The notes under the pieces are model-generated. The model did no database searches. It was given only the letters and a program-made list of their open reading frames with translations, and was not told where the DNA came from. The translations under genes were made by a program, and so were the position numbers. Of a stretch of DNA of 64,000 nucleotides, positions 45,664 through 55,396 are shown piece by piece. The DNA is taken from contig JAWPHD010011499.1 in NCBI GenBank assembly GCA_037043455.1, positions 19,375-83,374 on the forward strand. Direction: 5' to 3'. The number at the start of each line of letters is the position of its first letter. The stretch's first letter is position 1. The DNA comes from Cyrtodaria siliqua (Eukaryota > Mollusca > Bivalvia > Adapedonta > Hiatellidae).

Positions 45664-46181
45664 GGCTATTCCATTAAAAATACCTGGGACCCCAGGAAGG
45701 TAATTTAATAAACATGTGTTCAATTTCAAAAGTGTCTTCCTGGGGCCCCATATAGGTTTTTAGCTCTACTGATCAAAGATCAGCAGAGCTTATGAAGTGG
45801 TATGGCGTCTGTCTGTCTGTCTGTCTGTCCGTAAACTTTTTTTTGTGGCACTACTCCTCCTCCTACGCCATAGCTATAAATATATTTTAAAAATACAACT
45901 TTGCGGCCACTGCTTCACAAAAAACATAAGTGGTATTGATGTGGAACCTTTACTAAAATGACTGGCATGACATGTAGTTAGTCCTAAACAAATTTCTTCT
46001 GATTCCATATCAAACATGGCATCTGTGTTGACATAGATTTATATAGGAAAAACATGTGGCGACTACTCTGAAAATGCTGGTCCTATTTTCATAAAACTTC
46101 ACAGATTCCCATGGCTGATCTAGCTATCAAAATCTATCAGTAGAGCTTCAAGGTCATTGACCTCTTGTTAATGGAATAGCC
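45664..46181. mobile_element. Foldback MITE split by a HINE-like element
   Basis: The left arm GGCTATTCCATTAAAAAT, then ACCTGGG and CCCCAGGAAG, pairs with the right arm, which is CTTCCTGGGG, TATAGGTTTTT, then AATGGAATAGCC after the inserted element (45762-46169). Without the insertion the MITE would be about 110 bp. The symmetric arm gives an independent prediction of the empty site. Confidence 0.75.
45762..46169 (+). mobile_element. HINE-like element, family A, short copy inside a MITE
   Basis: Head AGCTCTACTGATC-aaa-GATCAGCAGAGCT, then GTCTGTCTGTCTGTCTGTCC, roughly one degenerate unit, and end ATCAGTAGAGCT, AAGGTCA-TTGACCT, CTTGTT. The left flank is GGTTTTT and the right flank AATGG; the MITE's other arm predicts GGTTTTTAATGG or GTATTTTTAATGG with five Ts. 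So the insertion adds the element with TT and nothing else. Confidence 0.75.
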
Positions 46182-46899
46182 TTTAGCAAGGGCTTGTGTT
46201 TTCATTTTGTCGAAAAACTAAACTTGTTACAAAGGTTTATTTTGACACATTCATGGTCTTATTCAAAAAGGTTTATGGCCCTTATTTTACATAGAATTTC
46301 CATTTCTCTTCAACAAGTAGAGAATCCTCATGCCCTCTCGTTGGAATTATGAAATGAAATATTTCCAGCGGGTTTATATTGTCCAAGATAAAAACCTGGT
46401 GGGCGGGACTTAGGCCCGCAGTTTCGATGTGTCTCAAGTCCCAAACTCCAGTGTTTATGTCGCACAATATAAATGAAGGACATGGCACTGGAAATATTTA
46501 ATTTTTTATCTGACATGGATTTTTATGTACTTTATACACACATTTTTCAAGAGATTGAACATAATATAAACACATTCTCACAACTTACATTGTACGTCCA
46601 TCTCTCGGCACCAACCGACGAAAATCTACAGCTTTATCTTGTTTGAATGTAACGTTGCCTTAAAATAACGTAATCGTTGTTTTGGATGTTTTTCAACTTT
46701 GAAAATAGTTGAAATGACGTTCTAACGGTTGAAGGACATGATGTCAGAGGTCTATATAGCTCTTTTAAAAACTCATCAATATCCAATCAGCAATTGGGTA
46801 TTTTCATCAACCATGTTAGATAATAATTTAAGTTGAGTGTGACCTAATTTCAATGGACACGCCATATTCATTATAAATCACCATCCTGTTATATTTCAG
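46182..46899 (+). other. Intron 4, 3' part
   Basis: GAAATATTTCCAG near 46355 and CTGGAAATATTTA near 46489 form a loose inverted repeat enclosing about 120 bp. The minus-strand frames here (60-68 aa) have no family signal. The polypyrimidine tract TGTTATATTTCAG precedes exon 5. Confidence 0.45.
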
Positions 46900-46961
46900 G
46901 GGGAGATTTCTTTGCATACACAAGACATGAACCTGTTGGAGTATGTGGACAAATTATTCCA
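46900..46961 (+). CDS. ALDH1/ALDH2-like: Aldehyde dehydrogenase, coding exon 5
   Basis: This exon encodes residues 143-163: [20 protein letters not shown] after a split first codon. [15 protein letters not shown] is nearly invariant in ALDH1/2 and leads into the NAD-binding fold. The split codon (T from exon 4, GG here) reads Trp where ALDH1/2 proteins usually have Asp before GDFF or GNFF. Both splice sites look good (TATTTCAG acceptor, GTAAGT donor at 46962), so this seems a real substitution unless the assembly has an error. Exon 62 bp, phase 1 to phase 0. Confidence 0.95.
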
Positions 46962-47021
46962 GTAAGTTCCGGTTTCTTTTCAAAATATTATACATGTAAT
47001 GACCATTTTAAGATCTAATGA

Positions 47022-47135
47022 ATAAAACCGAGGCGTGGCCTATTTGTAGAGTGTCTGTCTCACATGATGAGGTTATTGGTTCAATTTCTGACGGGTCATA
47101 CCACAGACTTCATAAAAATGGTACTAATAGCGTCC
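47022..47135 (+). mobile_element. tRNA-derived SINE, degenerate
   Basis: A-box-like GTGGCCTATTTGTAGAG (about 47036) and B-box-like GGTTCAATTTC (about 47078-47088), followed by body sequence. Pairing of a tRNA cloverleaf is poor. It lies just inside intron 5, 60 bp after exon 5. Confidence 0.5.
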
Positions 47136-47511
47136 TTGCTTAACGTTCAGTATAACAAGGTGGCTCGTGAAAAGGGAGCTCGGGGAAACAGAAAAATTAA
47201 CGAAACAGACATGTTGGACAAGCAGGCATAATCATGTTCCACAAAAAAAACTTACACAATCATCCAAAATTATGTTACATACAAAATCATATTACACACA
47301 CAATCGTGTTTCAAGACTATTTGCGTTCTGAAGTTTATATTCCTTGTTGCGAATTTGTAGCATTATTTTTTCATGTTGATTTTCTGGAACAAAAATGAAG
47401 AGTAAACTAGTAAACACAAAATGACGCTAGAAATAAGTAGATCAGTGTTCTTTAAATATTCATATAAATGCATCATGGTTTCTTGTTTAAATTAGTTTTT
47501 CTTTCAATTTT

Positions 47512-48522
47512 GGCGAGCCTGTTTATAGATCTTGACTTAGTGATCACAATGTTGTCTAGTTGTATGTGTCTCAGTTTGTCCATTCATTTGCCCCTTCGTT
47601 CGTTAGTCTCTGCGTCCGATTGTTCGAATGTATGCGTGTCAGTTCGTCCGTTTGTTGTTAGTCTAAACGTCCGATTTTTTAAAAAATAGTATCTTCTTCG
47701 TTACTTGCGGGATTTACACCAAACTCCACCAGAATGCTCCTTATATGGATCCAATATCACATACACAATTTTGGGTCGCTGTGACCTATGAAAACGAAAT
47801 ATAGGTCAGGCCTGATCTTCGCTACGACATGCGTATCATGCTTCTTTCTTGCAGGATTTTCACCAAACTTCAACAGAATGTTCCTTATATGCATCTAACA
47901 TTATATGCAGTATATCCGGTCACTGACCTACATTTGACGAAATATAGGTCACATGCGGTCTCCGCTACAATGTGCATCTTTCTTCTTTCTTACAGGATTT
48001 TCACCAAATTTCATCATAATGTTCCTTATATGCATCTAACATCATGAGCAACATTTCGGGTCGCTATGACCTACTTTCGAAGAAATACAGGTTAAGCCCA
48101 GTCTCCACTATGACATGCGTATCTTGCTTCTTTTTTGCAGGAATTTCACCGAACTTCACCAGAATGTTCCTTATATGCATAAACATCATCTGCAGAATTT
48201 CTGGTGGCCGTGACCTACTTTTGACGAAATATAGGTCACATCCAGTCTCTGCTATTACATGCGTATCTTGCTTCTTTCTCGTAGGATTTTCACCAAACTT
48301 CATCCCAATGTTTCTTAGCTGCATCTAACGTCATGCGCAAATTTCGGGTTGCTGTGACCTACTTTGAACGAAATATAGTTCATATCATTCTTGTCTCCGC
48401 TTCGACATGCATCCCTACTAAGGAACAAATATCTGTTTGAGATTGATATTGGTGTTGGTCAAATAAAAAATCTGGACTAATTCACAATGGTGCTCGACAT
48501 GTCGGCCGTGGCCTTCTAGGTT
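47512..48522 (+). mobile_element. HINE-like element, family G, copy 1
   Basis: The T-run 5' end is GGCGAGCCTGTTTATAGATC...GATC, then a GTCCATTC...GTCCG tract. About five units of 140-165 bp follow, with GGATTTTCACCAAACTTCA and GAATGTTCCTTATATGCATC. The 3' end is GCTCGACA (complement of TGTCGAGC), GTCGGCCGTGGCC hairpin and TTCTAGG. Frames of 72-94 aa here come from the array. Confidence 0.65.
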
Positions 48523-49336
48523 TTAAATATAGACTATTATATATAGACTACAACAATACCAGATGTTTAGAAAATTTATACTTATAGATTGAGCTTGAAT
48601 TTGGTCTAACTGCTTCAATTATTACTTTGTTTGCATAATTCGCCGTTTTTGACCCTATATTTTAAATACAGTAGATTGATATTCGACTATTTTATTTTCT
48701 GTAATAGTATCTCCTCCCCTAATAGATTCCGAAGGTCTCGGTAACAAAGCCATGTGACGCTACTTCATATAGACTTCTATGGGATTGTGTCATAGTACTC
48801 TTCAATTTAATATCGAATAACCCGCTTTTGGGAAACGCGTGTTGTTATTAATTAACACATAAATGTACCAATTGCAGTTGAATACAAAAACATATCTTTG
48901 GGAAAAAAGCACTATTAGTGGAAATACGGTATACCTGATGTATAGAGCTTTTTAATTTGGACTACCTTGGACATATTTTAAATAGTTTGAAAAACTGATA
49001 AGGGAGCAGAGCATTGTTAGATAATATTATATCCTTGAAATCCAGTGAAGCAAAGTGTAAAGCAGTTTTAAAGCATGTAGCCGACCACATTAACATAGTC
49101 AACGTGCCTAATCTGATCCAGATTTCAAACAAGTTGTTGTGCAAGTCTGAAATTCAATCTTTACAGTTGTCTCTTTATAACAAAAGAATGGCCTGCTAGT
49201 TTGAATATTGTGAATACAATTTTAAGGTGTAGTACTAAAAAAGAAGATAAATTAATTAATCAGTTGAACATCTTTCATAGTTTGTACTTTAGTCATACCT
49301 CTACCTATTTTCGTGACAGTAATCTGTCTATTTCAA
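48523..49336 (+). other. Intron 5 sequence with a possible decayed coding stretch
   Basis: Around 48960-49330 the + strand gives readable stretches (LDNIISLKSSEAK..., INIVNVPNLIQISNK) that continue, with a frame change, into EHLFELVHCKNPFQLN near 49358-49405. It looks like a decayed ORF, perhaps of a retroelement, but I do not recognise the family. Confidence 0.3.
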
Positions 49337-51702
49337 GCCACTCCCGGGTATTCTGAGCACCTTTTTGAGTTGGTACACTGTAAAAACCCATTTCAACTCA
49401 ATATTGTTCAATGTGTAAATTGTGTGGATTCTTAAATTAATTTTGCTTATTGTTGTACATTTGCAACACAAGTTCAACCATTATTGTATTCCTGCGGTCT
49501 AAAATCTGTATCTGAAAACGGTGCATATCAGTTTTGCTAATTTGCTACAATTCCTTCTGTTTAGCAAGGACGAAAAACAGATTTGTTGTCCACTGCCAAA
49601 AACGGATTATTGAATTTGCATTTCCTTTGCCAATTTCATTTCCGACCAATAACTTATATATTTATAATCCGATCTTCATGAAATTTTAGGACAATGTTTA
49701 TGGCCATAATATCTATGTCAAGTTCGATAACCCGCCAGATCGCACCGCACATTATAGAGTTATGGCCCTTGGATTTTTCAAAATCTACTTTTGTTTCCGA
49801 CTAATAACTTAAGTGTTTATAATCCGATCTTAGTGAAACTTTTGGATAATGTTTATGGCCATTATATCTAGGCCAAATTCGATAACCAGTCAGATCGCAC
49901 CTAAAATGCTGGAGTTATGGCCCTTGGATTTTTGTCGAGCCCGTTTACGGATCTTGATTAAGAGATCAAAATGTCGTCCTTGTGTATGCGTGTCAGTTTG
50001 TCCATCCGTCTGTGCAGCCGATTTTCATTTCTTAATATTTTCTTCGTTACTTTCAGGATTTTCACAAAAGTTCACTAGAATGTTCCTTATATGCATCTAA
50101 CATCATATCCATAATTTCATTGTGACCTACTTTCGCCAAAATATAGGTCATGTCCTGTCTCCGCTATGTCATGCATATCTCGCTTCTTTCTCAGAGGATT
50201 TTCTCAAGAGGATTTTCACCAAACTTCAACAGAATATTTCTTATATGCATCTAACAAGATATGCAAAATTTTGGAAACGAAATATAGGTCATGTTCGGTC
50301 TCGCTACGACATGCGTATCTTGTTCTTTCTCGCCTGATTTTCACCAAACTTCACCAGAATGTTCCTTCTGGCATATAACATCGTGTGCAATATTTCGGGT
50401 TGCTATAACATACTTTTTACGAAATATAGGTCACATAATTATGGTCTCCGCTATGACATGCATCCCCCACTGGTAATGATATTAATTTAACATCTTTTGA
50501 GATTGACACTGTTGTTGGTGCCACTCCCGGGTATTCTGAGCACCTTTTTGAGTTGGTACAGTGTAAAAACCCATTTCAACTCAATATTGTTCAATGTGTA
50601 AATTGTGTGGATTCTTAAATTAATTTTGCTTATTGTTGTACATTTGCAACACAAGTTCAACCATTATTGTATTCCTGTGGTCTAAAATCTGTATCTGAAA
50701 ACGGTGCATATCAGTTTTGCTAATTTGCTACAATTCCTTCTGTTTAGCAAGGACGAAAAACAGATTTGTTGTCCACTGCCAAAAACGGATTATTGAATTT
50801 GCATTTTCTTTGCCAATTTCATTTCCGACCAATAACTTTAATATTTATAATCCGATCTTCATGAAATTTTAGGACAGTGTTTATGGCCATAATATCTATG
50901 TCAAGTTCGATAACCTGCCAGATCGCACTGCTCATTATAGAGTTATGGCCCTTGGATTTTTCAAAATCTACTTTTGTTTCCGACTAATAACTTAAGTGTT
51001 TATAATCCGATCTTAGTGAAACTTTTGGATAATGTTTATGGCCATAATATCTAGGCCAAATTCTATAACCAGTCAGATCGCACCTATAATGCTGGAGTTA
51101 TGACCCTTGGATTTTTGTCGAGCCCGTTTACGGATCTTGACTAAGAGATCAAAATGTCGTCCTTGTGTATGCGTGTCAGTTTGTCCATCCGTCTGTGCAG
51201 CCGATTTTCATTTCTTAATATTTTCTTCGTTACTTCCAGGATTTTCACAAAAGTTCACTAGAATGTTCCTTATATGCATCTAACATCATATCCATAATTT
51301 CAGTGTGACCTACTTTCGCCAAAATATAGGTCATGTCCTGTCTCCGCTATGTCATGCATATCTCGCTTCTTTCTCAGAGGATTTTCTCAAGAGGATTTTC
51401 ACCAAACTTCATCAGAATATTTCTTATATACATCTAACAAGATATGCAAAATTTTGGAAACAAAATATAGGTCATGTTCAGTCTCGCTACAACATGCGTA
51501 TCTTGTTCTTTCTCGCCGGATTTTCACCAAACTTCACCAGAATGTTCCTTCTGGCATCTAACATCGTGTGCAATATTTCGGGTTGCTATGACATACTTTC
51601 TACGAAATATAGGTCACATAATTATGGTCTCCGCTATGACATGCATCCCCCACTGGTAATGATATTAATTTAATATCTTTTGAGATTGACACTGTTGTTG
51701 GT
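49337..51702. repeat. Tandem duplication, 2 x 1183 bp
   Basis: Copy 1 is 49337-50519 and copy 2 is 50520-51702. Both start GCCACTCCCGGGTATTCTG and end ACTGTTGTTGGT, with only scattered substitutions (I would guess a few percent) and no net length change. Each copy holds the decayed ORF piece, two units of an array of about 160 bp and the head of a family G element. The duplication joint cuts the first G element short. Confidence 0.88.
49934..50519 (+). mobile_element. HINE-like element, family G, truncated by the duplication
   Basis: Starts GTCGAGCCCGTTTACGGATC after TTTTT and carries the same units as 51117-51757, but stops at the tandem-duplication joint (50519/50520) and so lacks the GCTCGACA and TTCTTGTT 3' end. 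Confidence 0.65.
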
Positions 51703-51757
51703 CAAATAAAAAATCAGTACCTTTATAATAGGGCTCGACATGTAGGCCGTTCTTGTT
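51117..51757 (+). mobile_element. HINE-like element, family G, complete copy inside an array
   Basis: The 5' end is GTCGAGCCCG after TTTTT and the 3' end is GGGCTCGACA, TAGGCCG and TTCTTGTT. Flanks are CTTGGATTTTT and GAAATTTTAAAAC. Neighbouring array units read CTTGGATTTTTGAAAATTG without any insert (near 51890), giving the empty site directly. Again the insertion adds the element and TT only. Confidence 0.72.
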
Positions 51758-52500
51758 GAAATTTTAAAACTCACTCAATAACTGAACATTTATAATCCGA
51801 TCTTGATGAAACTTTAGGACAATGTTTATGGGTATAAAATCTCAGCCAAGCTTAATAACCAGCCAGATCACATCTGTCTAGTTATGGCACTTGGATTTTT
51901 GAAAATTGAAGAGTTTTGCGGTTTCCGTTCAATTACTGATTTTGGTGAAACTTTAGGACAATGTTTAGGGCCATAATATCTAGGTTAAATTTGATAACCA
52001 GTCAGAACACATCTATAATACCAGAGTTATGGCCGTTGGATGTTTCAAAATCGACTTTTATTTCCAAGTTCGACAACCAGCCAGATTGCAACTATCATGC
52101 AGGGGTTATGGCCCTTGGATTTTTAAAAATTGAAGATTTTTGCGGTATCTGCTCAATTAACCTTTATAATCCAATTTTGATGACACATGGGGTTAATGTT
52201 GATTGGAATAATATTGAGGCCAAGTTTGATAACCAGCTACATTGCACCTATCATGCTGGAGTTTGGCCTTTGGATTTTTAAAAATTGACAGTTTTTTGCC
52301 GAGGTACATATCGGCTGATTTTTACATTAGCAGTTTCTATCAGGCGGTGGACTGTAATTCTTTGAATTTGCTTGTTGTTTCTGCAATATTTTATTGAGTA
52401 TCCCAAATATATGATAATTTTACCTTTGTAAAAATGGTTATGTTGAAAATCAATTATAGTCCTTAAAATATCTGTATGTAATGAATAATTATTGTTATTA
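51758..52500 (+). other. Remainder of an array with about 160-bp units, then plain intron
   Basis: Units with TAATCCGATCTTGATGAAAC, GATAACCAGCCAGATC and AGTTATGGCCCTTGGATTTT continue to about 52280 from the array at 49640-49930 and 50820-51110. The frame at 51961-52281 is from the repeat. After 52290 nothing is recognised. Confidence 0.55.
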
Positions 52501-53590
52501 GGGCTTTCCACTTTTCAGTGGAAAGACCTTTTGTTTTCGTTCTGTTTCTTCTTATTATTATTATTCTTTTCTTCTTCTTCTTCTGTCAGCCACTTTTCAT
52601 AGTATTAATGGTCGTAGGGCCTTACAATTTTACACAATGGTAGAGCTCAGTCTGGAATAGTGTCCCGAAGCTTTTGGGGTCATGACGTCATCCAAGATTA
52701 CCGCCAGTGACGTCATGATAGAAATCTTGTTAGCGCCAGATCTCAAACATTTATGATCGGATTTGAATGAAACTTTCGCAGCTGGTACAGTTTAGGGTCT
52801 AGTTGTGCAAGAACATAAAATGACGTCAAGACGTCATTAAATGTGGCGTCGGCCTGTGACGTTTTAAGTCATAAAAGGTCATTTTGGTGCAAATTGTATG
52901 TTTCGACCAGTTTTGCCTTAAATCAATCACGGTCATTGTCTTTAACGTCACCGATCATTGTGACGTCATGACGTCATCCAGTATGATTTTACGTTTTTTC
53001 CTATATAACTGTTTAAAAATGGAAATTCTTGTTATAAGTGTTTCTCGTTATCACTTGTTGCGTAAGATCATTTACTTTTTCGGCTTTATCGCTCGTTGTG
53101 CAACATCATACTGCGGATGGTAAGAATGTTTAGGTTGATCACGTGTTGTGTTATGTGACACACTTGTTTACCTGACGTCACCAACAAACACAGTGTCTTA
53201 GAAGTTTGTTTTTTTGTTTTTTTGTTTTTTTTAACTCCGTGCGCAGCTTTTTCCACTGAAATGACAAAAGCTGCGCAGTAAAACTTTTATGTTTTTCGGC
53301 GCTTATGAACCATTTCTCTTAAAAAAAAATTTTTTTTTTTTTTTTTTTTTTTCTTGTAGGTCAGTGCTGCGGATGGAGGAGGGGGGGGGGGATTTCCGGT
53401 TACTTTGTCGTTGTGAGATGGTGTTGCTGAGAGAGGGCGTTCCCTTTCTAACTTTTCTCCGTCAGTTTTACAGTAAATCAAGCAAGATCAATGTCTTTAT
53501 CATCACGTCATGACGTCATTAAGTATGATTTTACATGTTAAGCCTGACATGGAAAGCCCATGTTTGATCAGGTTCTGATCAAAATCTAGT
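52501..53590 (+). mobile_element. HINE-like element, family B, copy 1 (CRE-rich)
   Basis: The head is GGGCTTTCCAC-ttttca-GTGGAAAGACC, then TTTTGTTTTCGTTCTG. The 3' end is GGAAAGCCC (complement of the head), TGATCAGGTT-CTGATCA hairpin and AATCTAGT. The body contains about seven exact TGACGTCA palindromes and a hairpin TGCGCAGCTTTT...AAAAGCTGCGCA (about 53242-53276). Poly-T (53329-53352) is present. The small frames here are shadows. Confidence 0.65.
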
Positions 53591-53642
53591 ATGGACTTAC
53601 CACATTGTTGTAGAAAGCATTATTGCGTTTTTCTGCTTATTA

Positions 53643-55181
53643 GGGCTTTCCACTTTTCAGTGGAAAGACCTTTTGTTTTCGTTCTGTTTCTTCTTATTAG
53701 GGCTTTCCACCTTTCAGTGGAAAGACCTTTTGTGTTCGTTCTGTTTATTCTTATTATTAGGGCTTTCCACCTTTCAGTGGAAAGACCTCTTGATTTCGTT
53801 CTGTTTATTCTTATTATTATTCTTCCTCCTACACGCACTTCTCATAGAAATATTTGTCGCAGGAAGTCAAAATTTTACCCAATGATAGAGGATGTTCGCG
53901 ACTGGTGCCTAGAACAAATTGACGTCATAACGTCATCCAAGATGGCCGCCAGTGACGTCATCGTTAGTTATCGCTAAATCTCAAACATTTATAGTCGGAT
54001 TTGAAAGAAACTTTCACAGATTGTAGGATTCAGGGTCTAGTTGTGCAAGAATGTAAAAACTTGTCTCTTTGTAATAAAGTCTTGACGTCACTGACGTCAC
54101 AATGTTATGAAAAGTCCTTTTTTTCAGTGATTGCATTTTTCATGTTTTTTTATTATAAAATTCATTAGTATCATTGTTTCAGTCGACGCTGACAGGTTTT
54201 TTCAGTGATTGCATTTTTCATGTTTTTTTATTATAAAATTCATTAGTATCATTGTTTCAGTCGACGCTGACAGGTTTGACGTCATGACGTCATTCAAAAT
54301 GGCCGCCATTGACGTCAATTTAGAAATCTTGTAATCGCTATATCTCCTTCATTTATGATCTGAATTTGATGCAACTTTCACAGCCTGTAGGGAATTAGGT
54401 TGGCTTGTGCAGAAATGTCAAATATTGCCATGACGTCATCCAAAATGGACGCCAGTGACGTCATAATACAATTTTTTTTTAGCAATAGATCTAGAAGGTT
54501 TATAGACGGATTTGAATGAATCTTTTACAGATTGTAGAGTTTAGGGTCTAGTTGTGTGTGAATGAAAAAACGTGTCTGTAGGTAATAACGTCTTGACGTC
54601 AGTGACGTCAAAATGGTATGAAAACCAGTTTTTTTCACTGATTACATTTGTGAGGTTGTTTTACTGTATAATCCATCAATGTCATTGTCTCAGTCGACAC
54701 TGAGAGTTTTAACGTCATGACGTCATCCAAAATGGCCGCCAATGACGTCATTTAAGAAATTTTGTAATCGCCATATCTCCTTTATTTAACATCGGAGTTT
54801 GATAAATCTTTCACAGTTTGTAGATATCAATGTCTAGTTGTGCTATAATGTGGAATGTTGTCATGTCGTCATCAAAGATGGCCTCCAGTGACGTCAAAAA
54901 TGAGCTCTTTGTTTTGTCTATATCTTCTCTATCTATTATCGGATTTGAATAAAACTTTCACAGATTGTAGAGTCTAGGGTCCGGTTGTGCAAGAACGTCA
55001 TACGGTATCCCGATGGCATGACGTCATGACGTCAGTGACGTCAAAATATTCAGAAAATCGTTTTTTTCACTGATTGCATGTTCGAAGTTATTTTCGTGAT
55101 AAATCAATCAGTTTCATCCTGACAGTTGTGACGTCCTGACAGGAAAGCCCGTTTGATCAGGTTTCTGATCAAAATCTAGTT
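53643..55181 (+). mobile_element. HINE-like element, family B, copy 2, triple head
   Basis: The head GGGCTTTCCACCTTTCAGTG occurs three times at 53643, 53700 and 53760. The body has units with GACGTCATCCAAAATGG and CAGTGACGTCA, and carries about 17 exact TGACGTCA octamers. The 3' end is GGAAAGCCC, TTGATCAGGTTTCTGATCAA and AATCTAGTT. It ends 24 bp before exon 6 of the ALDH gene, so the 3' splice region of intron 5 is partly element-derived. The frame at 53591-53977 is a translation of the heads. Confidence 0.7.
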
Positions 55182-55205
55182 ATAAATGAGTTTGTATCGT
55201 TTCAG

Positions 55206-55334
55206 TGGAACTTTCCCCTGCTTATGCAAGCCTGGAAGCTTGCGCCAGCGCTGTCTCTCGGTAACTGTGTTGTAATGAAACTTGCAGAGCAGACCCCGCT
55301 GACGGGCCTGTATATCGCACAACTCTTCAAAGAG
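55206..55334 (+). CDS. ALDH1/ALDH2-like: Aldehyde dehydrogenase, coding exon 6
   Basis: This exon encodes residues 164-206, from [12 protein letters not shown] to LYIAQLFKE. It carries WNFP, whose Asn (human Asn169) stabilises the oxyanion in catalysis. It also carries [12 protein letters not shown], whose Lys and Glu (Lys192 and Glu195 in human ALDH2) bind the NAD ribose; here they are residues 188 and 191, a constant offset of 4. The exon is 129 bp, phase 0 both sides, with donor GTAAGA. The catalytic Glu268 and Cys302 would lie in exons beyond the window or deeper in it; none was found after 55335. Confidence 0.95.
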
Positions 55335-55396
55335 GTAAGAAGAAGGCATGCAGTCAGATCCAACTGATTGTGTTTATTTCTGCTTATTATAAAACA

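Noticed and set aside
3614..46169. Family A as ordinary cut-and-paste TIR transposons
   Set aside because: The inverted match is subterminal on the 3' side, with a further hairpin and CTTGTT outside it, and no target duplication beyond a possible TT is seen.
52501..55181. Family B as canonical Helitrons because of the CTAG-T 3' end after a hairpin
   Set aside because: No 5' TC start next to a host A is seen, and the 5' stem complement before the 3' hairpin fits the other HLE2-like families better.
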